Positions 27,428-36,941 are shown, counted from the first letter of the stretch. The stretch: DNA of 53,424 nt from Methylophaga lonarensis MPL (GCF_000349205.1 NZ_APHR01000075.1:38-53461); one strand, 5' to 3'. Notes: generated from the letters alone by a model not told the origin. Numbers and translations: made by a program.

Positions 27428-28293
27428 GCGCAGGAAAAATGGTCACTTACGATCAGCTTATGCTGCCGTTAATGAAAGCGCTCGTTAACCTGGGTGGTTC
27501 AGGCAGCATCGATGAGATCTATGAGGCCGTGGTCGAGCTTGAGAAGTTTGATGAGGCAACGCTGGCCATTTTGCACAACCCCGAAAAAAGCAGCCAAACA
27601 GAAATCGGTTATCGCTTGGCCTGGGCACGCACCTATCTGAAGAAGGCCGGATTTCTTGAGAATTCTTCGCGCGGTGTCTGGGCGCTTACGGATAAAGCGC
27701 GGCAAGCGCCAGAAATTGATAGCCGCGAGATCGTGAATTATGTGCGGTCACTGGATAGAAAAACTTCTCAAGAAACGACAGACCCATCCGATCCGGCAGC
27801 GTCCGTTGATGAGTCACCCGAAGAGGTGTTGGCCTGGCGAGAGAAATTGCATCACATTCTGATTGAGGAAATGAGCCCTGACGCCTTTGAGCGGCTTACA
27901 CAAAGGATGCTCAGAGAATCAGGCTTTGTTCATGTCGAAGTAACCGGCCGTACCGGTGATGGTGGCATCGATGGCAAAGGCATCGCCAGAATCAATGGCT
28001 TGATGAGTTTCCACATCGCCTTTCAATGCAAAAAATACAAAGGCTCAGTGGGCGCACCGGAGATTCGGAACTTTCGCGGCGCCATTGTCGGACGCGCCGA
28101 CCGAGGCATGTTCATCACCACAGGAAGCTTCACCAGGGCGGCTATTGAAGAAGCCAACCGTGATGGCGCGGCCCCCATTGATCTTGTCGACGGTGATCAG
28201 CTCGCGGACAAATTGAAAGAGTTGGCTTTAGGTGTAAAGACAGAGCTTGTTGAAAAGGTGACTGTTGAACCGGAATGGTTTTTGAGCTTGTAG
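27424..28293 (+). CDS. Mrr-like type IV restriction endonuclease
   Basis: A 289-residue protein with an N-terminal winged-helix DNA-binding domain (MVTYDQLMLPLMKALVNLGG to GVWALTDKARQ) and a C-terminal PD-(D/E)XK nuclease: Asp183 in GRTGDGGIDGKG and Gln201-x-Lys203 in IAFQCKKYKG, then MFITTGSFTRAAIEEA, the standard Mrr signature. It overlaps the helicase stop by four bases (ATGA), so it is part of the same operon. Mrr enzymes cut DNA with foreign modification; here it may instead serve as the cutter for the DUF499/methylase system. All catalytic residues are present. Confidence 0.92.
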   Translation: MSAGKMVTYDQLMLPLMKALVNLGGSGSIDEIYEAVVELEKFDEATLAILHNPEKSSQTEIGYRLAWARTYLKKAGFLENSSRGVWALTDKARQAPEIDSREIVNYVRSLDRKTSQETTDPSDPAASVDESPEEVLAWREKLHHILIEEMSPDAFERLTQRMLRESGFVHVEVTGRTGDGGIDGKGIARINGLMSFHIAFQCKKYKGSVGAPEIRNFRGAIVGRADRGMFITTGSFTRAAIEEANRDGAAPIDLVDGDQLADKLKELALGVKTELVEKVTVEPEWFLSL

Positions 28294-28333
28294 TGAGTGC
28301 TATGGAATTAGGCAATCAAGCAAAGAGGAACAA

Positions 28334-31300
28334 GTGCGCTCAATGAAGGTAAAAAATGCTGCAATCACCTATACCGCATATGACTATCAAACCCTGCAGG
28401 GAGTAAAACTTATTGCGGAGTGGCTTTGCAGTCCAACCAAGTATTCAAGAGTGGCATTTGAGGCAGACGAAGACGCCAATGATACACCTGCGGGCATTGA
28501 TGATATCGTCGGCGAGCGACCAGATGGCATTAAGGATTTCTGGCAGGTTAAATTTAGCCCGTCACCGCACAAAGATGAAAACCGACTTTCTTGGGATTGG
28601 CTGTTAAGTGTCTCAGGTAAGACCAAAAGGTCCCGTTCAATTTTAAGAAAACTATACGACGCTATTGTTTCAGTCCCGACTGAAAATCTAGGTGATGTAG
28701 TTTTACTAACAAATAAGCTGCCCGATAAAGACATAGAGGGATGCCTTTCTGGTTCAAAAATCCTATTTGAAAAGATTGATAACATCACAAAGAGCTTGAT
28801 CGCAAACCAGCTAGGAAGCGACAAAGAGGCTGAATATCTTTTTTCAAGATTAGCAGTTCAACACAGCGACGGTGATTACCACGTTACTAAGCGTTCAGTA
28901 CAAGCAGGACTTTTACATTTTTCTGATGACGCAGGAGTTGAGAGACTAATTTCGCGATCGCGTGAATGGGCAATGTTCAAAGACAATCCACCTGGCGGTG
29001 GGTGGATTCATCTTCACCATATTAGAGAAATCTTGTCGCCCAGGCGCCCTGAGCCGATTCCGGAAATTTTCTTTGTCCCAGATGATTATTGCCTTCCTGA
29101 TGTTGATTTTCACAGCAGCATGATCGAAAGGATTGGCGCCTCGCGTGGAGAGGTGATCACCTTAACTGGAAAACCTGGGGGCGGGAAAAGCACCTACATT
29201 TCTTTTCTATGCCAGGAATTAGAACGCACTGAAATCCCCTTTGTCCGTCACCACTATTTTTTATCTCTGGGGGATTCCACAGCTGATCGCGTAAGCCCAA
29301 GGATTGTTGCCGAATCCTTACTTCACCAAATTAGCAGCATCCACAAAGATGCAGGAGCAAACACAAACCAGCCAGAGAACCTTTCTGAAGCGATAAGGAC
29401 ATGCGCAAATTACTACAGCGACAAAGGCAAACCCTTCGTTGTGCTCATAGATGGCCTAGATCATGTTTGGCGGGATAACGCCAAAGATAAAAAACCACTG
29501 GATGAAATATTCAAACAACTTCTACCAGTGGTAGATAACTTGGTCATTCTAATTGGGACTCAACCGGTAGATGACAATCTTTTACCAAACATCTTGCTTT
29601 CAAACTCACCAAAGCAAAATTGGTACTGGTTACCAGAGATGTCAGGTAATTCCATTTATGAGTTTTTGAAGCTTTGTGTAGAATCCGGACGATTATATCT
29701 AAACTGCCACGAAAGCCATCGGAACGAAGAGATCCAAAATGGTGCTAATGCATTACTGCAGATAACAAATGGTTATCCACTTCATGTTATTTACTCAACT
29801 GAGTATATTTCGAGTCACGGACTAGCTCTGTCTCAATGGAATATTGAACGGCTACCGCCATGTACAGATGGAAATATAGCAAATTATTACAACGAATTAT
29901 GGAATTCGCTCAATTACAGACAAAAAGATGTTCTTCATCTTAGCTGCGGCTTTAAATTTGCTTGGCCTAGACAAGCGATCAGCCAGGTAGTAAACGATGA
30001 ACATGATAAAGCGCCGAGTGTCGATGCTGTTTCGCACTTGCTGTCTGAAACCATCTCTGGTATTAGGCCTTTCCACGAAAGCCTTGTAGTATTTGTTACT
30101 AGTCTCGTCGATCATAAAGAGCGTATAAAAGCGTTACTACCAGATGTCTGTGTTTGGCTTCAAGCGGAAGCGCCAACTCACCTCAAAGACCAGTGGCTTT
30201 GGTCCTGCCAAGCCATGAGTGGGAACACCATTGAACTGCGACAAGGCATAAAGCGCGACTGGGTTTTGGATAAAGTTGTTTTAGGAATGCCGGTTGATGC
30301 GTGCATAAGATTATTGTCAGAAGCGGAAACCTATGCCTTCGACGACTGTAGCTATGCGGAGGCCTATCGGCACAGACATCTGAAAACTAGACTAATCAAC
30401 GGGCCTGAATTCCAAACTTGGGATTCAACTTTGCTCGAAACCTTATCAATAGTTGGTGCTGACGCTCATGCAATTAACGAGATTTTATCCAGAGAAAATG
30501 AATATAGCCCCTTAAAACTATCAATACTTTCAATAGTGATGTGGTTTCGCGGTGAAATTAATAGAGCTGCCGAATTATCCAGAAAGGCAATTGATCGTTA
30601 CAGAGCTAAAACAAAATTATTAGCCTCACGCAATTCACAAAATGAAGAAGTCGAAGCCATCACCATAGTCAAAGCAGGCACACTAACCGATAGCCTTAAC
30701 TATGACGCAATATTTGACAATGGAAACTTTGATAATTGGCCAGACGGTTATATCGCCAGCTTAAGATCTGCATGCCTTATCAAAAAGGATATCAATCTTC
30801 TGATTCGCGCTTGGAAATGTCTACCTGTCGGTTCGCCACACATTGAAAAAATTGAGCTGGATGCTATTAGGTTGAGTATCTTAGAAGATGCTGATATCTG
30901 CTGCTGGCCGGAGTTCAAAAGCTTTTCTTCTCATGGGGTCAGCGGATTCTTTCGGGCATATTCAAAAATAACACCGAGCGATATCCAGGCAGAGACTCTT
31001 GATGATGAAAATCAGTCAGCTTATAGAGTCACAACTTCACAGAGTTATCACACTTGGTTTTTCTCCTCTTTGCAGCTCAGAATTGTCGCTGAGGGAGATT
31101 TTAGCTGGCTTCCGGTACGAGCAGAATCCGAAAGGGTGGACGTTTCGGATCACTATGATCTTCTAAACATGCTGGCCGATATTATTGTGGTCGAGATTCT
31201 GGCCGGAAGCGTATTAACCTTTGACCTGGTTTGCTCGCTGTTTCCTGACAATTCAAATATCGAAGACGCTCACTGGGAAAAGCGCCGAGCAGACATTTCT

Positions 31301-34111
31301 TTTAAGAGAGAATGGATCGAAATTGCCGCAGATTGCCACTTGTTAACGACCAGGAGAAAAATATCGTCTGACGAGTTCGATAATGTTTTGAATTTTGGCA
31401 TTTTTCGATCCAGCTGGCTCAGGCTCTGGTACAAGGAGCTAAAGCTTGAACTGTTATCTGATGGTGCGGCAAAACAGTTGATTGACCAAGAAATATTGCG
31501 CCTAGAAAGCGAGCTTGAGGAAACGATCGAAAAATCAAATGGGTACCTAGAGCTTGCAGAAATTGCTTTTCAGCACGATATTCAAGAGCATTTCAAGAAA
31601 TGCTTGAGGACCACATGGGATTTTGTTCTCGGATATGGACACCACAAAGATCCAACTATATTTGATGTTCTTAATGCAATTGAGTATCTGTCAAAAAGTG
31701 ACCCAAAATCTTCACTGCAAATGTTGGAAAGAATTTCACCTATCGTGTTTAACATTTCCAAATTTACAGATGGGGATGAAACTAGGCATTCAAAACACTC
31801 GATATCATCATTAGTGGCAAAGCTGAATCCTCAAACTGCCGCTTCAATATATGACCAAGAGCTTCGCGATGGAGAATGGTACTATGCAGAAGAGACCATT
31901 CAAAGACTGATTGAACAATCCGATTTATCAGCACTAATTACTAAGCAGCTATTTTTAACCGGACTGCCTACTTCATGCCACGAAACTATCAGAAAGAAAC
32001 GCGATCTTGGAGATGCTAACGCAACAGATATCGCGTCAAACATTAAAAACCATCTAGGCATCGACGTTCTCGATCAACATGACGAAAATACAAAAAAGCC
32101 AGACGAATTTGATGAAAAAATCACGTTGAACCCGGCCGACTACCCTCCTGAATCCTTCGAGCAATTAGCAGATGACTTAAGAGGAAAAATAAGCACTGGG
32201 AAATTTTGGAAGCGTTGGTACCAATTTTGGCTAGATCAAGACAAGGAATCTGATCTCATTCAACATTTGATGCCGCACGTTCTATCATTCACTGAGCGTT
32301 ACGATGACAAGCGATATCTTTTGGATTTGCTATTTCGAAGCCAGAGAAATATATCTGGAAAATCTAAGGCATTTGATTTATTGGCTTTGGCGCACAGCGC
32401 GATGAATGGTTGGTCCAACTGGTTTGAAAGTTCTGAGAAAAGTATTGAAAGGCTTGGAATAGTTGCAACTCAATACGCCAACAAAATTGACGAATTTATT
32501 AGACTAACAAGTGCACAACCTGACACCTGGAAGGACAAATTTGGCAGCCTAATCATACCCAATGACAAGCTCGTATTTTTGCTTTCACAAGCCGGAAGGA
32601 TAGATGAGGCGATACAACTAACCATCGCCATGGTAGAAGAATTGGAGGACAGTGTCCGCAATCTTAATTTGCCCAAGCCTGATTGGGATTGGGAAACTTC
32701 GGACAGCCTTGATGAAGCCTTGAGCAAGCTTCTAATTTCAAGGCTTAAATGCCCTATCCCGTCAATTAAACTGTGGACTATCGAACAGATTTCGCTTCTG
32801 TTGAGCAGCCAGAAAACAAAAATTGAGTCTCTGTTAGTACAGGATTTGGCTAGCCGAAAGCAAGAATCTGAATGCGTAGAGGTGCTTTGCGTTTTTTATG
32901 TCGCGCAATCAAAAGGATATAAATGCCATCAAGATCTTGGTCGACATATCAAGGCAAGATCAACGCTGTCTGATTTGCTTATTAAAAGCTTAATTCCAGG
33001 CTCAAGTGATTTCGGTGAATATGCTTATCCATTTACTCCACATATTTGTCTCGGGCCTGATAACCATAGGTTCAGCTACTTTCAAGGCAACCACGTTCCG
33101 CGTCTATATTTTTCGTGGTTACAGAAAGAAGAGCGCCGAACAGGGATACCTTTCACAAAGTATTATGAGTTAGAGTGGTGTAATACTTTCGAGTATTTGT
33201 CACCGGCTGAAACCCAGATTGATTTTTTTCTTGGCAGTGACCGTCAACGCTCTACTGGCCAGTTCTACACGCAAGCTAGCCATCGGGGGCGATCTGCTTA
33301 CCTACGAACTATCGAGATAGCAAAGCAATTCTATGGCATGCCAGACACCTATGCTGAGCACCTCTCTATACTTGCTCTGCCAATTGAACCTGCATACACG
33401 GGGATAAAACCTTATAAGCCCTCTTGGCTGCCGAAATGGGACAGTAATTGGAATACAGACGAGAATGGCATAGCTCAGTTTGTTAAGCTTGCTATAGGAA
33501 ATTTCGATTCAATTAACGGCTCGCAATGCTTATTAGCTTTTTCACTACCAATCAAAATTGACGAAAACACGTGGATTGATGTGGCGGTCGCAAAAGCTTC
33601 TGTGACCGAACAATCCGCAGAGGGATTCGAATTAGAAGAACGCTCTGGATGTATTTCTATAGGAAATCTACTTGATCCAGAACTCGCCTACGAGTTTCAA
33701 GATGACGATCAAATTCCGGCTGGAGTAATGGCCGTTACACCATACCCATTCAACAGATATGGGCATTGGCATTCTGATATGGAGACACGCTGTCTATACG
33801 TTCCAAAGAGTAATTTAAAAGACAAAAGAATTGTTGGCAAAACTGTTGATGGTGCTTTCTGTTATTACCTGGATGGAACAAATATAGGATTTTCCCAATT
33901 TTGGCACTCTGGATGGCAACCAATCCATCCTAAAGGTATTCGATCTCTGTGTGGCTCTTCGACAGTGATTTACAACGAAAGACTTGTTGACTGGTACAGC
34001 GCAAACGATTCATCGGCTAGCTTTTCATATGTATGTAAAGCCAAGGTTCTTTCATCGACAGATAGTTATCGTGACTTCAATGAGCATGAACTTAACTTCG
34101 TGATCACATAA
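28334..34111 (+). CDS. Avs-like antiviral STAND NTPase with Cap4-like nuclease
   Basis: A 1925-residue intact protein. The N-terminus has a PD-(D/E)XK nuclease of the Cap4/DUF4297 kind (GIDDIV at 55-60, WQVKF at 70-74). A STAND NTPase follows with Walker A GKPGGGKST (279-287) and Walker B VVLIDGLDHVW (Asp373, Asp376). The remaining 1400 residues are helical repeat-like and end in a unique C-terminal region. This order of effector, STAND and long sensor is that of Avs (AVAST) proteins, which detect conserved phage proteins such as terminase or portal and then cut DNA; the length fits Avs2-Avs4. Which phage protein it would sense is unknown. GTG 28334 (AGAGGA four bases before) or ATG 28343 is the start. 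It is AT-rich and set off by 40 bases from the Mrr-like gene. Confidence 0.85.
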   Translation: MRSMKVKNAAITYTAYDYQTLQGVKLIAEWLCSPTKYSRVAFEADEDANDTPAGIDDIVGERPDGIKDFWQVKFSPSPHKDENRLSWDWLLSVSGKTKRSRSILRKLYDAIVSVPTENLGDVVLLTNKLPDKDIEGCLSGSKILFEKIDNITKSLIANQLGSDKEAEYLFSRLAVQHSDGDYHVTKRSVQAGLLHFSDDAGVERLISRSREWAMFKDNPPGGGWIHLHHIREILSPRRPEPIPEIFFVPDDYCLPDVDFHSSMIERIGASRGEVITLTGKPGGGKSTYISFLCQELERTEIPFVRHHYFLSLGDSTADRVSPRIVAESLLHQISSIHKDAGANTNQPENLSEAIRTCANYYSDKGKPFVVLIDGLDHVWRDNAKDKKPLDEIFKQLLPVVDNLVILIGTQPVDDNLLPNILLSNSPKQNWYWLPEMSGNSIYEFLKLCVESGRLYLNCHESHRNEEIQNGANALLQITNGYPLHVIYSTEYISSHGLALSQWNIERLPPCTDGNIANYYNELWNSLNYRQKDVLHLSCGFKFAWPRQAISQVVNDEHDKAPSVDAVSHLLSETISGIRPFHESLVVFVTSLVDHKERIKALLPDVCVWLQAEAPTHLKDQWLWSCQAMSGNTIELRQGIKRDWVLDKVVLGMPVDACIRLLSEAETYAFDDCSYAEAYRHRHLKTRLINGPEFQTWDSTLLETLSIVGADAHAINEILSRENEYSPLKLSILSIVMWFRGEINRAAELSRKAIDRYRAKTKLLASRNSQNEEVEAITIVKAGTLTDSLNYDAIFDNGNFDNWPDGYIASLRSACLIKKDINLLIRAWKCLPVGSPHIEKIELDAIRLSILEDADICCWPEFKSFSSHGVSGFFRAYSKITPSDIQAETLDDENQSAYRVTTSQSYHTWFFSSLQLRIVAEGDFSWLPVRAESERVDVSDHYDLLNMLADIIVVEILAGSVLTFDLVCSLFPDNSNIEDAHWEKRRADISFKREWIEIAADCHLLTTRRKISSDEFDNVLNFGIFRSSWLRLWYKELKLELLSDGAAKQLIDQEILRLESELEETIEKSNGYLELAEIAFQHDIQEHFKKCLRTTWDFVLGYGHHKDPTIFDVLNAIEYLSKSDPKSSLQMLERISPIVFNISKFTDGDETRHSKHSISSLVAKLNPQTAASIYDQELRDGEWYYAEETIQRLIEQSDLSALITKQLFLTGLPTSCHETIRKKRDLGDANATDIASNIKNHLGIDVLDQHDENTKKPDEFDEKITLNPADYPPESFEQLADDLRGKISTGKFWKRWYQFWLDQDKESDLIQHLMPHVLSFTERYDDKRYLLDLLFRSQRNISGKSKAFDLLALAHSAMNGWSNWFESSEKSIERLGIVATQYANKIDEFIRLTSAQPDTWKDKFGSLIIPNDKLVFLLSQAGRIDEAIQLTIAMVEELEDSVRNLNLPKPDWDWETSDSLDEALSKLLISRLKCPIPSIKLWTIEQISLLLSSQKTKIESLLVQDLASRKQESECVEVLCVFYVAQSKGYKCHQDLGRHIKARSTLSDLLIKSLIPGSSDFGEYAYPFTPHICLGPDNHRFSYFQGNHVPRLYFSWLQKEERRTGIPFTKYYELEWCNTFEYLSPAETQIDFFLGSDRQRSTGQFYTQASHRGRSAYLRTIEIAKQFYGMPDTYAEHLSILALPIEPAYTGIKPYKPSWLPKWDSNWNTDENGIAQFVKLAIGNFDSINGSQCLLAFSLPIKIDENTWIDVAVAKASVTEQSAEGFELEERSGCISIGNLLDPELAYEFQDDDQIPAGVMAVTPYPFNRYGHWHSDMETRCLYVPKSNLKDKRIVGKTVDGAFCYYLDGTNIGFSQFWHSGWQPIHPKGIRSLCGSSTVIYNERLVDWYSANDSSASFSYVCKAKVLSSTDSYRDFNEHELNFVIT

Positions 34112-34527
34112 ACTGTCCGCAAGGAACTTGAGGGGCTCCCAGTTTTAGTACCACCATCTAGGTGACTGGGCACATTTCAAAAGCCACATCCTCGAAAGTC
34201 AGGTTTCTTTCCTTCTGGAGAAGTCTATTCTTCTCCACATTCCATGTAAAAGGTTTCATGAGCAATATATCATTACAATGTGTGCCTAATGCACTCAACG
34301 TTAAAGCGAGGTCATTGTCGTTATTTCATCATTGAAAATTAACGCTGAGATGGATCATCATTAAATTGATTGACTGACTAACTGGTACATTGAGTGGTAC
34401 ATAAACTGGTACAAAGTGCTTGCATTTGACAAAAATGGCGGTAGAATCCGAATGCTGATGTCATCGTTACACTGTTGTTTTCATTATATTATTTGCTGAT
34501 TTTGTCAAGAGCATAAATTGGTACCGA
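34112..34527. other. gene-free right end of the island
   Basis: No gene. It holds the phased TGGTACA boxes at 34383-34413, and AT-rich DNA. Just before the attachment repeat is TTGGTACCGAG, which extends the GGTAC theme. No terminator with a clear T run was found after the Avs-like gene. Confidence 0.7.
34383..34413 (+). promoter_or_regulatory. three phased TGGTACA boxes, probable integrase arm sites (right)
   Basis: TGGTACA starts at 34383, 34395 and 34407, exactly 12 bp apart, about 115 bases inside the right attachment repeat. Number, spacing and orientation match the set at 11884-11914. Confidence 0.65.
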
Positions 34528-34561
34528 GTGGGTTCGATTCCCACCCTCGGTACCATCTTAT
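34528..34561 (+). repeat. right attachment repeat (attR)
   Basis: An exact copy of 11753-11786: T arm and 3' end of tRNA-Leu. The rest of the tRNA is absent here, so this is a partial duplicate, not a second tRNA gene. Confidence 0.95.
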
Positions 34562-34700
34562 AAAGTGTCGATTTATCAGCAGATGCTAAATCGAGACAGC
34601 AGATTGGCGGTTATCTACCGCCAAATACTGCGAACTTCCAGATACAAATATCACGCCTCCATATTGCAATCACTCTCTAGCTGACGCTGAGCATTCAGTA

Positions 34701-35132
34701 TCATCCAAGCATCGTCGGATTATCCAAAGCACTTCCCTGTTCCAGCACCCAGCAGCGCGGATTATGGCTGTAGCCAAGATGCTGGTAGTAATGATTGGCG
34801 GCTGGAGCCGCGATAAGAATCAGCCGGCATCTTGGTCCCAGTTGTTGTTGGGTGATGCGCTGCAATTGCTTACCAATGCCGAGGTTTTGATGCGATTTGC
34901 ACACCGCAAGGTCTGACAGATAGCAGGCATAATGAAAATCCGTCATCGATCTGGCAACGCCGACAAGAACATCTTGTTTCCAGGCTGTGACCATCAAATT
35001 GCTATTTGCGACCATTCCCTCAATACAGGCACGGTCATGAATCGGTCTGCGCTCAGCCAGTGTTGATCTAACCAACAAGTCGATAAATTGATCGGCCGTC
35101 AGCGGCTGGTTCACTTTGTATTCAATATCCAT
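34701..35132 (-). CDS. GNAT family N-acetyltransferase
   Basis: A 143-residue acetyltransferase with the acetyl-CoA motif LSDLAVCKSHQNLGIGKQLQRITQ (loop NLGIGK) and the closing AAPAANHYYQHLGYSHNPRCWVL. The ATG at 35132 follows AGGAG at five bases; an upstream in-frame start at 35159 lacks this. It is the first chromosomal gene after the island. Substrate unknown; similar small GNATs modify amines or antibiotics, but no specific assignment is supported. Confidence 0.85.
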   Translation of the reverse strand: MDIEYKVNQPLTADQFIDLLVRSTLAERRPIHDRACIEGMVANSNLMVTAWKQDVLVGVARSMTDFHYACYLSDLAVCKSHQNLGIGKQLQRITQQQLGPRCRLILIAAPAANHYYQHLGYSHNPRCWVLEQGSALDNPTMLG

Positions 35133-35237
35133 CAGTTCTCCTGCTCCAGCCAGATCCATTCATCGGTATTTTTACACTCATATTTCGGCTTATTACAGCA
35201 ACCATTACTGCTTGTTCTTCTGTTCTGATGAGTCATC

Positions 35238-35268
35238 AAAAAAGCGCCGGCACAAGGCCGGCGCTTTT
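35238..35268 (-). terminator. Rho-independent terminator of glnK-amt
   Basis: AAAAGCGCCGGC faces GCCGGCGCTTTT with an ACAAG loop, followed on the minus strand by a T run. It lies 20 bases past the amt stop. Confidence 0.9.
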
Positions 35269-35287
35269 GACTAACAATGCCAATGAT

Positions 35288-36541
35288 TTATTTATCAGAG
35301 GTAAATTCAGGATAAGCAGACATTCCACACTCGCTGATATCCATACCTTCCATTTCTTCCTCTTCATCGACGCGCAATCTGACGATTTTATTGATAATCG
35401 ACAAGACGATGAATGAAGCAATAAACATCCAGGCAAAGGTCACCACGGTGCCGATAAACTGGCCAGCAAACGTGGCATCCGGGTTACTGAGCAGTACGGC
35501 AAAAATGCCCCAGATACCCGCTGTACCATGAACCGAGATGGCACCAACTGGATCGTCGAGGCGCATTCTGTCCATCAGCACTACCGAGAACACCAGGACC
35601 ACACCACCCACTGCACCAATGATGAGTGCAAGTCCAGGACTTGGCAGCAAAGGTTCAGCAGTAATGGACACCAAACCTGCTAGTGCACCACTGATAGTCA
35701 TGGTCAGGTCTGTTTTACCAAACAGGAAACGAGCCAGTAATGATGCAGCCACCATACCCGCGGCTGCAGCCATGTTGGTGTTAACAAAGATCTTTGCAAC
35801 CGCATTGGCTTCTTCAATGTTGGCAATTTTCAACTCCGAGCCGCCGTTGAAACCAAACCAGCCAAACCAGAGTATGAACATACCCAGTGTTGCCAACGGC
35901 AAGTTGGCACCTGGAATCGCATGCACTTCACCGTTTTTGCCATATTTGCCTTTACGTGGGCCGATAATAATTACGGCTGCCAATGCAGCAGCTGCACCCG
36001 CCATATGCACCACAACGGAACCGGCAAAATCCTGGAAGCCCAGTTGATCAAGGAAACCACCACCCCATTTCCAGTAACCTTCAACGGGATAGATAAAGCC
36101 AACCATGAACACTGCAAACACCAGGAACGGCCATAAACGCATGCGTTCCGCTACCGCACCAGAAACGATCGACATTGTGGCTGCCGCAAACACTGCCTGG
36201 AAGATAAAATCAGCCATGGCCGAGTAGTAAGGCGCATCTTCGCCGCCTGCCAGCACAGATTCGGTGCTGTTATCTTCACCGAGGAAGAAATCAAGGCCCG
36301 GAATCCATGAGTTGACCGGATCTGCCGGGTACATGATGTTGTAACCAACCACAAAATAAACCAGACAGGCGATACTGTATAACAGCACATTTTTGTTGAG
36401 TATTTCGACTGTGTTCTTGCTGCGAACCAGACCGGATTCCAACATGGCAAATCCCGCTGCCATTAACATCACTATCGCCGTGCACATCAGAAAATAGAAT
36501 GTGTCGAGCGCATAACTCACTTCAATTGCTAGCGTATCCAT
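35288..36541 (-). CDS. amt: ammonium transporter
   Basis: A 417-residue Amt/MEP/Rh channel of the inner membrane with about eleven transmembrane helices. Both pore histidines are in their usual contexts (VVVHMAGAAAAL and ISVHGTAGIWG), together with ESGLVRSKN and GMFILWFGWFGFNGGS. AAGGAGGGC precedes the ATG. It sits 11 bases after glnK, the classic glnK-amt operon, in which GlnK plugs the channel when nitrogen is plentiful. The C-terminal tail (VDEEEEMEGMDISECGMSAYP) contains the GlnK-contact region. A fair sigma-54 promoter candidate lies in front of glnK. Confidence 0.95.
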   Translation of the reverse strand: MDTLAIEVSYALDTFYFLMCTAIVMLMAAGFAMLESGLVRSKNTVEILNKNVLLYSIACLVYFVVGYNIMYPADPVNSWIPGLDFFLGEDNSTESVLAGGEDAPYYSAMADFIFQAVFAAATMSIVSGAVAERMRLWPFLVFAVFMVGFIYPVEGYWKWGGGFLDQLGFQDFAGSVVVHMAGAAAALAAVIIIGPRKGKYGKNGEVHAIPGANLPLATLGMFILWFGWFGFNGGSELKIANIEEANAVAKIFVNTNMAAAAGMVAASLLARFLFGKTDLTMTISGALAGLVSITAEPLLPSPGLALIIGAVGGVVLVFSVVLMDRMRLDDPVGAISVHGTAGIWGIFAVLLSNPDATFAGQFIGTVVTFAWMFIASFIVLSIINKIVRLRVDEEEEMEGMDISECGMSAYPEFTSDK

Positions 36542-36552
36542 TGCGCCCTCCT

Positions 36553-36891
36553 TTAAATGGCTGCATCGCCGGACTCACTCGTTCTGATTCGAACGACTGA
36601 TTCCAGTGTGGAAACAAAAATTTTGCCGTCACCAATCTTGCCGGTGTTGGCACTAGCAGTAATGGCATCAATAGTTTTGGAGGCATCATCTTCGCTGACG
36701 ACAACTTCAAGCTTTAACTTGGGTTGGAAACTGACTGTATATTCCGCACCTCGATAGATCTCACTGTGGCCTTTTTGTCGGCCATAACCCTTGACTTCCG
36801 TCACCGTCAAACCGGAAATACTTAAATCAGAAAGGGCTGTTCGTACCAGCTCGAGCGCATGCGGACGAATAATCGCCGTTATCATCTTCAT
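36553..36891 (-). CDS. glnK: nitrogen regulatory protein P-II
   Basis: A 112-residue P-II protein, the standard length. The T-loop has the uridylylation residue Tyr51 in RGAEYTVSFQPK, followed by the ATP-binding TGKIGDGKIFV. It senses ATP/ADP and 2-oxoglutarate and controls the ammonium channel encoded next to it. The N-terminal KMITAIIRPHALELVRTAL is normal apart from small changes in the usual KLEDVREAL region. AGGAG lies six bases before the ATG. Called glnK rather than glnB because of the amt linkage. Confidence 0.93.
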   Translation of the reverse strand: MKMITAIIRPHALELVRTALSDLSISGLTVTEVKGYGRQKGHSEIYRGAEYTVSFQPKLKLEVVVSEDDASKTIDAITASANTGKIGDGKIFVSTLESVVRIRTSESGDAAI

Positions 36892-36941
36892 TTCTCGCTC
36901 CTGTTAATCAGAATGAAAATATTTTTACCCCGACGAAACAA

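Larger units (their letters stand above)
11753..34561 (+). mobile_element. tRNA-Leu-integrated genomic island carrying defence genes
   Basis: About 22.8 kb bounded by a perfect 34-bp direct repeat of the tRNA-Leu 3' end. A tyrosine integrase is the first gene inside the tRNA-proximal end. Contents from left to right: integrase, structured intergenic region, second tyrosine recombinase, an overlapping four-gene operon ending in a Lon-like ATPase, an RHH regulator, and then the defence block. Every gene in it is on the plus strand, while the flanking chromosomal genes are mostly on the minus strand. I see no conjugation, capsid or replication genes, so it is an integrative element that would need outside help or be fixed. 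Base composition is mosaic inside. Confidence 0.93.

Noticed and set aside
17574-28293. BREX or DISARM system
   Set aside because: No PglZ, BrxL or BrxA-like gene and no DUF1998 gene is present; only the ATPase, methylase and helicase types are reminiscent.
34528-34561. Second tRNA gene
   Set aside because: Only the 3' part of tRNA-Leu is present; it is the attachment repeat.
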